Source of the DNA: Pseudomonadota bacterium
Lineage (GTDB): Bacteria; Pseudomonadota; Alphaproteobacteria; Rhizobiales; MH13
Assembly (NCBI GenBank): GCA_039024915.1
Contig: JBCCPK010000006.1
Coordinates: 310,001 to 374,000 of the forward strand
DNA: 64,000 bases
Direction: 5' to 3'
Part shown: one piece after another, positions 48,819 through 58,500 of the stretch
Numbering within the stretch: the stretch's first letter is position 1
Layout of the letters: each line of letters opens with the position of its first letter
Made by a program: the position numbers and the translations under genes
Notes under the pieces: model-generated
The model's input: the letters and a program-made list of their open reading frames with translations, nothing else
Told to the model about the DNA's origin: nothing
Database searches by the model: none

Positions 48819-49526
48819 TTAGCTCTTCTTTTTTCGCGACTTTGAGGTTGAGACCTCGCCTTTATCAACGCGCTTGGCAAAGGCTGTTTCGCCGCCATCT
48901 GCGAGCACCTTTGCCTGGCCGATCCAGTCCTCACGTTCGATACGCCCGGCAAACGACAGAAATGTTCCAACCCAGCGGGACTGAGACGCGTTCCACTCAC
49001 CGATCTGGCTGAAATGGTAGATACCAAGATCGTTGAGCTTGCCCTCATTGACCTTGCCGATGCCTTTGATGCGCTGAAGGTTGTCCTTCTTGCCGCCGAT
49101 CGGCGCGTCCATGCCCTCGGGCCGCTGACCAACAGCGTTGGCCTTGTCTTCATTGGAAGCATCAGCCGGAAGCGCTGCGATTGCTGCGGCCGCCTTTTCT
49201 TCATCCATACCATCCGCGGCGACTGCCTGCGCCGGCTCGGCTGCAGGTTCTGGCTCGGGCTCGGGCTCGGGTTCCGCAGCCGTCTGAGGCTCTGGCTCGG
49301 CCGCGGGTGCGGGCGTGGGCGTGGGCTTTGGATCAGGCTCAGACTGAGTGCGCGCTGCAACCGTTGCCGTTGCCACTGCAGCGGCGGTTTCCGCAGGGGT
49401 TGATCGCGCCGACGCACCGTAGCTTGAGCCGCTTGCAAAGAAACGCCGCAGCAAGCAGCCCAGAATAGCCCCAAGAATGAACGCTGCCAGAACCAGAAGA
49501 GCGGTATGCAGGAAAAGATTGAACAT
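48819..49526 (-). CDS. membrane-anchored helix-hairpin-helix protein
   Basis: 235 residues. Residues 4-27 form one membrane helix; 60-105 is a Pro/Glu/Ala-rich linker with a run of EP repeats; 148-205 is a helix-hairpin-helix region (LQRIKGIGKVNEGKLNDLGI, then HFSQIGEWNASQSRWVGTFL) related to the predicted flap-endonuclease-like H3TH/DUF4332 type; the tail is Lys/Ser rich. It looks like an inner-membrane protein with a nucleic-acid or protein binding head. Last gene of the OmpA-microprotein-HhH unit, nine bases after the microprotein. Confidence 0.75.
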   Translation of the reverse strand: MFNLFLHTALLVLAAFILGAILGCLLRRFFASGSSYGASARSTPAETAAAVATATVAARTQSEPDPKPTPTPAPAAEPEPQTAAEPEPEPEPEPAAEPAQAVAADGMDEEKAAAAIAALPADASNEDKANAVGQRPEGMDAPIGGKKDNLQRIKGIGKVNEGKLNDLGIYHFSQIGEWNASQSRWVGTFLSFAGRIEREDWIGQAKVLADGGETAFAKRVDKGEVSTSKSRKKKS

Positions 49527-49535
49527 AAGGCCCTC

Positions 49536-49640
49536 CTACTTGCTGTCGTCAGCAGCTTTGGTCGTCACCCACCCGGTAATGACGCCAATGACGAACGCGA
49601 TCAGAAGAAAAAGCCAGAGCTGACTGATAAGATAGGACAT
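49536..49640 (-). CDS. 34-residue membrane microprotein
   Basis: ATG at 49640 encodes 34 residues: MSYLISQLWLFLLIAFVIG, then VITGWVTTKAADDSK. One membrane helix with a short polar C terminus. It sits with 11 bases to the OmpA gene stop and nine bases to the next start, and an AAGG ribosome site lies about nine bases before the ATG, so it fits tightly in the operon. Too short for routine gene callers. Confidence 0.7.
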   Translation of the reverse strand: MSYLISQLWLFLLIAFVIGVITGWVTTKAADDSK

Positions 49641-49651
49641 GGGAGTTCGCC

Positions 49652-51769
49652 TTATTCCTGCTGCTCACGCTGAACGTTGAATTCAATTCGGCGATTGCGG
49701 GCTTTACCCTCGTCGGTCGCATTGTCCGCAATCGGATCGGTCTCGCCATAACCCTGTGCCGTGACGCGGGCAGGGTCCACATCGGCCGCCAAAACATAAT
49801 CGAGGACGGCGTTGGCGCGTTCTTCCGAAAGAGTTTGATTCAGGTCGTCACTGCCATCTGAATCCGTGTGACCGGAAATCTCGACCCTCGCGTCGGGGCA
49901 GGATTGTAAGGTTCGAACCAAACGATCGACCAGGCCAAAGCTCAAGGTGTCGATGGTCGCGCTGCCTGTGTCAAAGCGAATGGCGTTATCGGCGAGCAAG
50001 CGCGCAAACAGCAGCTGGCATTGCGTTTCATCCACGGGTTCAGGTGGTGGAAGAACACCGATCTCCGCGCTCAGATTGATGCCATCGGGAAGACCGGCCA
50101 GCAAATCGCTCTGTATGCTATCGGCTGAGCTGTCATAGAACGCTTCACCCGCAAGGTTGGCATCGCTGTCTGATATGGAAAACAGCCCGCCTTCAAGCCG
50201 ACCAAGTCCCCGCAAGCCTGCTGTTACAAGCGCTTCAAACCCACCCGGCGCCCCATTGGCCACCTGCAAATTGTCGATCACGCTTTCACCGGGAAAAAGA
50301 GCCGCAACGTCGGTCAGGACCTGATCGCGGCTGCCCTCACTTGGCACAAAACCGTCAAGCGTGACGCCCGCGCCCTGCGTTGAAGCGTTGAACGTGAACG
50401 GAGACGCGGGACCGGCTTCGATGGCGGCATCAACCGAAACGCCCTGTGCGGCAAGGGCAGCGAAGCCCTCTTCGGCGGCGCCAACAGATTGAAAGCTTGG
50501 TGCCGTACCGGAAATGTCCAACGCTTCACCGGTGAGGGTTGCCACGCCGTCGGTCAAGCCAGACATGGCTTCAGCCGCACCAGCCAGCACAGTGGCTATC
50601 TCGAACTGTGATGGGCCCCCGCGAGCAATCGTTGTCTCATCACCAACCGTCAGGCCCTGCGCTTCGAACGCATCAAACAGCACAGCCCGACTGGTCTCAT
50701 CGGGAAGAACCCCGGTAAGGATGAAGCTGTCGCCAGTCATGCGGAGTATCGTCGTAAAAGGGTCGGCGATGGGCGGCAAAACAGTGCCGGATATGCTGCC
50801 AAACCCGTCGGGTATCGCGCTCAGGAAAGCATTGGCTGCATCAAAGGTGGCGCTATCGGGCGCCTCACCATTAAGCGTGGCTTCGTCAACCGAAATCGAT
50901 GCCGATGGATTATCCAGCGCACTCATTTGCGTCAGTAACGCCGATGCCGCAGACGCAAATCCGTCCGGCGCTCCCGAGGCCAACAGCATCTGATCATCAA
51001 CGGATCCAAGCCCGCTTGCAGCGTTGACGAGCGCTTCCCGCGTTTCCTCATCTGGTACAAACCCGGTCAGCACCACGCCGCCATTGGTGCCCTCAGCCGC
51101 CCACGTGTAAGGGTCAGCCAAAGGTGGCCGCAGACTGAGGGATGCCATTTCAAGACCATCGACAGGTTCACCGAGGCGCGCGACTTCAGTCGTGAAGCTC
51201 TCTTGATCCAGAGCCGTGGCGTCGACCGTTAGGCTTGCACCCTCCAAACCGATAGATCCATCAGCAACGCTGGCAACGCCAGCGCCTGCGAAGGCGGCGA
51301 ACGCCGAGAAACCTGTCGGAGCGCCGCGTGCAAGCTCAGTCTGATCAACCAAGGTCAGGTCACCTAGCCCCGCGCGCACAGCATCCAGAACCTCGGTCCG
51401 GACATCCTCACCAGGGAAGGCCCCGGTCACCGTGACCGAATCGACTGATTTTGTGAATTCCAGCGTGTAAGGATCAGCCAGTGGCATCAGCTGAAGTGCG
51501 CTCACGTCGACTGTGTAAACGCCCCACACCCGGTCCGCCGCAGAAATAGCGGCATCAAGTGCTGCTTCGCTGGGCGCCAAGCCACTCATAGTGGCATCTC
51601 TGCCGCTCAACGTCAAAGACGCCCAGGGTGTACCGTCTTCAGCAAATATACCGGCTGAACGCTCCGCAAGGTCCGCTTCGATCGGCCCGCCACGGACTAT
51701 GACAGCAAGCGCTGTTAGGACAATCAGGGTTGCAAGACCTGGGATAATCCAAGCGCGCCAATTAAACAT
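49652..51769 (-). CDS. OmpA family protein with four internal repeats
   Basis: 705 residues from ATG 51769 (MFNWRAWIIPGLATLIVLTA), a membrane anchor or uncleaved signal. A BON-like segment follows (TLSGRDATMSGLAPSEAAL), then four repeats of about 117-120 residues, each with an ADPF/YT-type start (about residues 98, 218, 335 and 455), a GFVPDEETR-type BON-like strand and a GAPDGF-type turn. The C-terminal OmpA domain binds peptidoglycan: IRFDTGSATIDTLS, VEISGHTDSDGSDDLNQTLS, RVTAQGYGETDPIADN and RNRRIEF. A structural envelope protein; no beta-barrel is apparent. Confidence 0.85.
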   Translation of the reverse strand: MFNWRAWIIPGLATLIVLTALAVIVRGGPIEADLAERSAGIFAEDGTPWASLTLSGRDATMSGLAPSEAALDAAISAADRVWGVYTVDVSALQLMPLADPYTLEFTKSVDSVTVTGAFPGEDVRTEVLDAVRAGLGDLTLVDQTELARGAPTGFSAFAAFAGAGVASVADGSIGLEGASLTVDATALDQESFTTEVARLGEPVDGLEMASLSLRPPLADPYTWAAEGTNGGVVLTGFVPDEETREALVNAASGLGSVDDQMLLASGAPDGFASAASALLTQMSALDNPSASISVDEATLNGEAPDSATFDAANAFLSAIPDGFGSISGTVLPPIADPFTTILRMTGDSFILTGVLPDETSRAVLFDAFEAQGLTVGDETTIARGGPSQFEIATVLAGAAEAMSGLTDGVATLTGEALDISGTAPSFQSVGAAEEGFAALAAQGVSVDAAIEAGPASPFTFNASTQGAGVTLDGFVPSEGSRDQVLTDVAALFPGESVIDNLQVANGAPGGFEALVTAGLRGLGRLEGGLFSISDSDANLAGEAFYDSSADSIQSDLLAGLPDGINLSAEIGVLPPPEPVDETQCQLLFARLLADNAIRFDTGSATIDTLSFGLVDRLVRTLQSCPDARVEISGHTDSDGSDDLNQTLSEERANAVLDYVLAADVDPARVTAQGYGETDPIADNATDEGKARNRRIEFNVQREQQE

Positions 51770-51974
51770 GCTGTTGAAGCTCCCCCGGCCATGGCGTACG
51801 CACCCATCCATTTGGGCGCGTGATATTTACCAATGGACAAAAGCGGCTTTCTAGCGAAGGCGCAAGGTTAGACTTGGGAGAATGCGTTCAGGTTTTCTCA
51901 AGGCCGGCCGGCGGCAGGAATTCTGCTGTAGCACCACGCCATAGTATTCCGGTGTGAATGCGCGCGAACCAAAT

Positions 51975-52004
51975 AAAAAAAGAGCCCGGGCGAACCCGGG
52001 CTCT
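51975..52004 (-). terminator. intrinsic terminator of the porin gene
   Basis: Ten-base perfect stem AGAGCCCGGG (51981-51990) / CCCGGGCTCT (51995-52004), four-base loop CGAA, followed on the minus strand by a T run (AAAAAA at 51975-51980). It lies 30 bp after the porin stop. Confidence 0.92.
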
Positions 52005-52034
52005 TCAATTGTTCCACTACTCTGAATGTTCAGA

Positions 52035-53435
52035 TTAGAAAGAACGGGTGATCCGAAAACGACCGGTGATACCGTCGTCGATGAACGGATCAAGACCATT
52101 AGCGACGTCGAAGCTGGTGTAGCCGACGCCCGCACGCAGCTCAAGACCGCTGACCGGCCGGTAAGCAACAGAACCACGAATACCAAAGACTTGGTAGTCG
52201 CCGAGGCCACCAAGACCGAAGTGGTCAACGTCAGCATAATACGCATCAAGTTCGAGGTCAGTCATAGCGTTCAGACCGAACTCAAAACCTGCGCCCAATG
52301 CGAACGCTTCTGTCAGCTGTAGGTTACCGGCACCGTCGATGAGAGCATCGTACGAAATGTCGATAGTAGCCGCAGGCAGACCGCCCGAAACAACAGGCAG
52401 AGCCGTGGCCGGGAAGCCCAGCGTCGCGCCACCAAGACCGGTGTAGGACAGAGCGCCTTCAGTGTAGATACCGAAGATACCGAACACCGAGCTAACGCCA
52501 AACGGCAGGTTGAACTCAGCTGAAGCCTGAAGTGCGTAGCCAATTTCCGAGTCGATGGCATTGGTACCATCTTCGTCGACCTGCACGATTGCACCCGCAA
52601 CCTTAGCAGTACCCCAGGCCTGCGTGATCTGGGTGGCGCCAACCAGCGCAAGACCATTGTCTGTGTCCTGGCGATCACCAATTGTGCCGCCCGGCAGGAA
52701 GGCATGCTCGCCAGCAACAACTGTGCCAGAGTTTGCAACGCCCGGTCCAGGGAAGTTACCGTTGAGATCAACACCACCATCACCGCGGACAAGGAGCCCC
52801 TGGGTTGGTGTACCGGTCAGGCCGACTGTGACATCTGCGATACCAGCAAAACGACCGTTACCACCATTGTCCTCGATTGAGGCCATGATGATGATGCCGT
52901 TGCCAGCGTTGAAGGAGTAACCGATCAGAGCAAGGTCGTCGGTGCCGCCGTCAGCAGCGCCCAGACCAGCCATGGCGTAGTCCGTATAAACCGGGTCGAA
53001 GAAGGAATCGGTCAAACCTGCGGTCAAACCATTAATCTGAACGAAAGCCTTGTTCACGTTCAGGCCATAATCTTCCGGCTCACCGGAGGCACCCAAACGG
53101 ATGAAGCCGCGCAGCAAGCCCAACTCAGTCATCGTGCGAGCATCGAGGTCAATCTCAACTTCACTTGCGAAGTCGATGTCGTCATCGTCGCTATCGGTGT
53201 TGAAACCGACATCTTCGCGGTCAACACCAATGTCCGCCTGGAAGCGGGCGAAACCCGAAATGTCGAAGCAGACATCGCCGCCAGGCAGGACGAAACCAGT
53301 GAAACCGCCAATCGTGCAGATCTGCACGTAGTCGACAGCCGGTGCAACCGGCAGGCCGAGGTCGGCGGCATGCGCCCCGGAGGTTGCGACGAACGCCGCA
53401 GCTGTACCGAGGAGAAGGCGTTTTGCCGTAGTCAT
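52035..53435 (-). CDS. alphaproteobacterial porin (Porin_2 type)
   Basis: 466 residues. Signal peptide AKRLLLGTAAAFVATSGAHA; mature start ADLGLPVAPAVDYVQIC, then GGDVCFDISGFARFQADIG, with two cysteines conserved in rhizobial porins of the Omp2 type. Alternating strands and a C-terminal Phe after GRFRITRS fit a 16-strand trimeric porin. GGAGG six bases before the ATG and a strong terminator suggest high expression. Confidence 0.9.
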   Translation of the reverse strand: MTTAKRLLLGTAAAFVATSGAHAADLGLPVAPAVDYVQICTIGGFTGFVLPGGDVCFDISGFARFQADIGVDREDVGFNTDSDDDDIDFASEVEIDLDARTMTELGLLRGFIRLGASGEPEDYGLNVNKAFVQINGLTAGLTDSFFDPVYTDYAMAGLGAADGGTDDLALIGYSFNAGNGIIIMASIEDNGGNGRFAGIADVTVGLTGTPTQGLLVRGDGGVDLNGNFPGPGVANSGTVVAGEHAFLPGGTIGDRQDTDNGLALVGATQITQAWGTAKVAGAIVQVDEDGTNAIDSEIGYALQASAEFNLPFGVSSVFGIFGIYTEGALSYTGLGGATLGFPATALPVVSGGLPAATIDISYDALIDGAGNLQLTEAFALGAGFEFGLNAMTDLELDAYYADVDHFGLGGLGDYQVFGIRGSVAYRPVSGLELRAGVGYTSFDVANGLDPFIDDGITGRFRITRSF

Positions 53436-54015
53436 TTAAGACCTCCAAATCATCAAACTAAAGAACCAAGCGTGTCAGACCACCTGATCCGGTTGAAGCT
53501 CATTCAGGATGTGGGAGCAGCGCCAGGTCTGTTGACCCTGAAAGCACTTGTCCAACCAGAACAAGCCGAGTCGGACAAACCAAACTCGTGACCTGTGCAT
53601 GAGCGAAGGTTTTCGGGGGTGCAAGCGACAAGTGCCTGCATATCGGGTTCCCACAGGGGTTTGCCAATCTATGTTGCACAGATGTCACGCTGTGCTCATG
53701 GCGCGCCGCGTCAGCGTTAACGTAGCGTTAACACGATCGGCGAGCTTGTGCCCCTCTGCCTCGGCACTGAGATTCCGATCAACCCGTCGCCGGCACGGAT
53801 CGATCCGGGTCCGAAAGGACCGCTGGTTTGCCCCGCAAGAGGTAGAAAGCGCTGCTTCCCGCGCTCATACTTGATGCACCTGATGCGCAAGTCCTGACCC
53901 GGGGCCGGCATGGCTCATCGAGACTTGTCACTGTTTCCGGCACGCTCTTGTCTTGTGCGACGCATCATGAGAAAGACGCGCCAACCCTGCCAAGCCGCGA
54001 TGAGGGACAGTCTCT
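53436..54015. other. 580-bp divergent intergenic region (porin / CoA transferase)
   Basis: No convincing gene: short open frames on both strands lack ribosome binding sites and family-like sequence. It must hold the porin and CoA-transferase promoters. The notable element is a CtrA-like site at 53717-53732. Confidence 0.6.
53717..53732. promoter_or_regulatory. consensus CtrA binding site (TTAA-N7-TTAAC)
   Basis: TTAA at 53717-53720 and TTAAC at 53728-53732 are seven bases apart, the exact full CtrA consensus. They form direct repeats GCGTTAAC with an 11-bp period. It is about 280 bp upstream of both the porin (-) and CoA-transferase (+) starts. Confidence 0.5.
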
Positions 54016-54711
54016 ATGGGCAAGATATATGCAAACGCTGAACAAGCTCTCGAAGGCTTGTTGCACGATAATATGACGATCGCGGCGGGCGGTTTCGGGC
54101 TTTGCGGCATCCCCGAGCTGCTGATCGACGCTTTGGTGGCCAGCGGTGTCAAGAACCTGTCCATCGCCTCAAATAATTGCGGCGTTGATGGTTTTGGCTT
54201 GGGAAAGCTTCTCGATACCCATCAGATTACCAAGATGATGTCTTCTTACGTTGGCGAAAACGACGAGTTTATGCGTCAGTATCTGGCGAAAGAGCTGGAG
54301 ATCGAATTCAACCCGCAGGGCACGCTCGCCGAACGCATGCGCGCAGGCGGAGCTGGCATCCCTGGATTCTTTACGAAAACTGGTGTCGGGACGATGGTTG
54401 CCGAGGGAAAAGAGCACAAAGACTTTGATGGCGAGACATACATTCTCGAACGTGGGATCGTTGCGGATCTTGCGCTCGTCAAAGCCTGGAAGGCGGACAA
54501 GACCGGCAACTGCATTTTTCGAAAGACGGCGCGTAATTTCAACGTGCCTGCAGCCACATGCGGCAAGGTTTGTGTTGTCGAGGTAGAAGAGATCGTCGAG
54601 ACCGGCGAGCTTGACCCTGACATGATCCATTTGCCGGGCATTTATGTGCACCGCCTCATTCAAGGTGAGCACGAAAAGCGCATCGAGCAACGCACCGTCC
54701 GCGCCGCCTAA
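54016..54711 (+). CDS. scoA: 3-oxoacid CoA-transferase subunit A
   Basis: 231 residues. With subunit B, moves CoA from succinyl-CoA to acetoacetate or a like acid. [19 protein letters not shown] is the family glycine-rich motif, with [15 protein letters not shown] and the C-terminal [20 protein letters not shown] before the ATG. 44 bp before scoB. Confidence 0.92.
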   Translation: MGKIYANAEQALEGLLHDNMTIAAGGFGLCGIPELLIDALVASGVKNLSIASNNCGVDGFGLGKLLDTHQITKMMSSYVGENDEFMRQYLAKELEIEFNPQGTLAERMRAGGAGIPGFFTKTGVGTMVAEGKEHKDFDGETYILERGIVADLALVKAWKADKTGNCIFRKTARNFNVPAATCGKVCVVEVEEIVETGELDPDMIHLPGIYVHRLIQGEHEKRIEQRTVRAA

Positions 54712-54755
54712 CAAACTCTCACCAGAGCGCAATCACCCTTTTCTGGAGACTAAAA

Positions 54756-55382
54756 ATGCCGTGGGATCGCAACGAGATGGCCGCGCGAGCTGCACAAGAG
54801 CTTGAAGACGGAATGTACGTCAATCTGGGAATCGGGATTCCCACCCTGGTTGCCAACTACATCCCCGATGGAATCACGGTCACCCTGCAATCGGAAAACG
54901 GCATGCTGGGCATGGGGCCGTTCCCTACCGAAGACGAGGTGGATGCCGACCTGATCAACGCCGGTAAGCAGACGATTACCGAATTGCCGAACACGGCTTA
55001 CTTCGATTCGTCCCAGAGCTTTGCGATGATCCGCGGCGGCAAGATCGCTATGGCCATTCTGGGTGCCATGGAGGTCGCGGAAAACGGGGACCTGGCCAAC
55101 TGGATGATCCCGGGTAAGCTCATCAAGGGCATGGGCGGTGCGATGGACCTCGTCGCTGGCGTAGGCCGCGTGGTTGTGGTGATGGATCACACCAACAAAC
55201 GTGGCGAGTCGAAGCTACTCAAATCCTGCACGCTGCCACTGACGGGCACAGGTGTGGTGGACCGTATCATCACCAATTTGGGTGTGTTGGACGTTGTTGA
55301 TGGCGGGCTCAAGATCGTGGAACGTGCGCCGGGCGTGACCGACGACGATATTTCGGCAGCCACCGAGGCTGCTGTCGTCTGA
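54756..55382 (+). CDS. scoB: 3-oxoacid CoA-transferase subunit B
   Basis: 208 residues. Catalytic Glu in [14 protein letters not shown] forms the CoA thioester; [19 protein letters not shown] and [20 protein letters not shown] are family motifs. Likely supports use of acetoacetate or polyhydroxybutyrate products. GGAG precedes the start. Confidence 0.93.
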   Translation: MPWDRNEMAARAAQELEDGMYVNLGIGIPTLVANYIPDGITVTLQSENGMLGMGPFPTEDEVDADLINAGKQTITELPNTAYFDSSQSFAMIRGGKIAMAILGAMEVAENGDLANWMIPGKLIKGMGGAMDLVAGVGRVVVVMDHTNKRGESKLLKSCTLPLTGTGVVDRIITNLGVLDVVDGGLKIVERAPGVTDDDISAATEAAVV

Positions 55383-55504
55383 TTCCCTGGGGCTTAACAG
55401 CCGGAAAACGGCCCGTTAGCGACAAAATGCCCATCGGATCGCCGCACTGGCTGAAGGTCGGCGATTGCACGGCATCTTGCGTTGAGCAACTATCCATTCT
55501 AATC

Positions 55505-55530
55505 AAATTGCTCATATGCTATAGCAATTT
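55505..55530. promoter_or_regulatory. 26-bp perfect dyad upstream of the glutamate-synthase-like gene
   Basis: AAATTGCT (55505-55512) and AGCAATTT (55523-55530) are perfect eight-base arms with a ten-base spacer that holds the palindrome CATATG. It lies 33 bp before the first ATG at 55564 (93 bp before ATG 55624) in an AT-rich patch. Likely an operator; regulator unknown. Confidence 0.55.
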
Positions 55531-55563
55531 AGCAGACTTACGCGTCGATCTGTACTCTTTGCG

Positions 55564-58500
55564 ATGAGATCGGCGGGCACTACATCTGACCTTCCCTCTG
55601 ACGGACGCATCGACGATCACACCATGGTTGCCGCTACAAATCCTTTTGGCCTGTACGATCCGCAGCGCGAACACAGCGCATGCGGCGTGGGTTTTTTGAC
55701 CCGTAAGGACGGTAAGCAGACCCATGAGTTGATGCAGCTGGGTCATCAAGCGCTGTGTGCGGTTCCGCACCGCGGCGGCATGTCATCGGAAGGCGTCGGC
55801 GATGGTGCGGGGATCAGCGTTGACCTCTCACAGGCCTTTTTCTCGAAGATCGTCGGCAAAACGCTGGAGCTCGGTTCGTTTGGAGTTGGCAATTTCTTTT
55901 TGCCCAACGATCCAGAACACCATCAGCAAGCGTTCGATGTGATCGAAGCAGCACTCGATGCCGCGGGCTTCCAAGTCCTCGTCGCGCGTGACGTGCCGGT
56001 TAATCGGGACGCAGTGCGACCTGCGGCCTTGAAGTATCAGCTGCTTGTTCGGCAGTGGATCTTCGCAGCGCCTGATGGCTGCGATGCCTGGCATTTTGAC
56101 CGGCTCATCAACGACGCTTTGCTTGCGATTGAGGCCAAAGCTTACACCGTCGCGGAACTCGATGGGCTCTATCCCATCTCTCTTTCGGCGCGCACCCAGG
56201 TTTTCAAAGGTCGTCTGAACTCAAGCGAGATCATCCCTTATTTTGAGGATCTTAGTGATCCTCATCACGCGGTTCACTCGCTTTTCTTCCATACGCGCTT
56301 TTCGACCAACACCGATCCGCACCCGACCATGGCGCAGCCGTTCCGGTTGATGGCGCACAATGGCGAATTGAACACCGACAAGAAAAACCGGTTGTCGGAG
56401 GCAGCGGTCGCGCGTGCCCGTCATAAGGCAATTGTCAGCCCCAAAGGCCAATCGGACAGCTGCCGCCTCGATCAGACCTTGCAATCGCGCATCTTCGACG
56501 ACGATCTTGACCTTGTCACCGCCGTTGTCTCGATGATGCCCCCCGCTTGGGAAAATGATGACACCCTGTCGCCGCAGGTGCGCGACATGCTGGCCTATTT
56601 TTCGTTGTACGAAGAAAAGAATGATGGCCCGGCGGCGCTCATTTTCAGCAATGGCCGGATCATTGGTGCTCGCCTCGACCGATTGGGTCTTAGACCACTT
56701 CGCTCGATCGAGACCGATGATTTCATCGCGGTTATGTCTGAAGCTGGGCAGATCGACTTCCCTTGCGAGACGGTCATCAGCCGCGGACGCATCGAAGCCG
56801 GCGGTATGCTTTATTATGACCACGATGCAGGCCGCTGTTTCGACACGAAGCAGACGCTGGAGATGCTGGCGGCGCGGCAGGATTATTCAACTCTTCTTGC
56901 TGACGCGCAGGTTCACGTCGACGACTTGGCAGAGGCGGAGATCGACCCAAAAATTGCCGCTGCACGCTATGATGGCGATCTGAACACGCCAGCCCGGCAC
57001 GTGTCCTACTCGCACAATCAGGAAAGCTTCCGCTTTCTGATGGACCCGATGCTCGCTGCGGGGGCCGAAAAGGTTTCGGCTATGGGGTACGGCAACGCCA
57101 TCAATGCGCTCTCAGACAATGAGGGCGGCGTCGCGAAATATTTCTCCCAGCGCTTCGCGCAGGTGACCAATCCGCCATTGGATTCGATCCGTGAAGCCGA
57201 TGGCATGACTTTGCGCGTCGCTTTGGGGGCGAAGCCGAACAAGGGCCGGCCAGCACGCATTCCTGGCCAAAGGCAGATCGTACTGTCCTCACCGATCCTC
57301 ACCATGGTCGACATGTTGAAGATCCGTTCACAGACACATTGCCCGGTCGGTCGCTTCGATCTGCTGTACACGCCCCATTTGACCGACAGTGCGGCGAACG
57401 AAACAGCGCTCGTCGAAGGCATCGACATGCTCTGCGACGAGGTCGAAGCGTTCATTCGGGAGAATGGCGGTATCGTCATCCTCACGGACCGGCACGTCAG
57501 CCGTGAACGGGCAGCTATCCCGATGACTTTGGCGGTGTCGGCAGTCAATCAGCGGCTGATCGAGGAGGGGTTGCGGCTCGACGGATCGATCATCGTGGAA
57601 AGCGGGCAGATCGCATCGGCTCACCATATCGCCTGCGCGCTCGGCTTCGGTGCATCGGCGGTCTACGCGCTCGCCGTGCGGCTGCGTGCTGAGCAAACAT
57701 TCCCCGATGACCCCTCGAAGGCGTACCGCAAATTCGTCAAAGCGGCCGAAAAGTCGCTGATGAAGACGATGGGCAAGGTGGGTCTATGTACGGTCGAGAG
57801 CTACTCGGGCGGCGAATTCTTTGAGCCTAACTTCCTCGATACCGACGACCCGGTCTTCCGGCGTTACTTCCCGAATATGAAGACGCCAGTTGGCGGCGTA
57901 CGCTTCCCAACGATTGCTCAATCGGCTGCCGATTGGCATGCGCGTGCGCTGAGCGTGGAAGATGAAAAAGATATTCCAATCCTCGGGCTGTTCAAGGAAC
58001 GCAGCGAGGGTGCGGGACACTCCTACGGCGTGGCCGCCGTGCGCGGCTTTGTCGACCTGACCGAGGAAAAGATCGCGTTCGCGAATGACGACGCCGACGA
58101 AGCTGCGGACACGATGCGGCTTTTGACGCTCAACAAGATGCGCGATGCCTTCGATATCGATGAGGCTGGCTACACGCATACCAGCTTCGACAAGCTCACG
58201 CCCGAGGCGATCGACACGTTCTCGATGACGCCGGGATACAAGCGTTTCTCGCGCAATATGGCTGAAGAGCGCGCAAAACGCCCGGCTGCACTGCGCGACG
58301 TTCTCGCGTTCCCGGCGGACATCACCTTCATGCGCGAACCCGAAGAGATTCGGCGCGAGATGATGTTGTTCAACCGGGCCGGCAACAATGACTTTGTGAT
58401 CCGCGGGCTTCGCTGCCGCACCCTGGCAGAAGGGCATTACGCTCTCTCGTTGACCGGCCCCCTCGCCTCTGAACTGAGCCGCATTGATGCGCTCGCGCAG

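Noticed and set aside
49250-49330. Direct repeats of a GGCTCG-type hexamer
   Set aside because: They are codons of the Glu-Pro linker in the HhH protein, not a separate repeat element.
48767-49474. 235-codon minus frame rich in Arg, Gln and Ser
   Set aside because: Alternative frame of the HhH gene; the chosen frame has a membrane helix, a HhH motif and proper spacing to the microprotein.
53548-53911. Short open frames on both strands in the porin/CoA-transferase gap
   Set aside because: No ribosome sites, no family-like sequence, and atypical composition.
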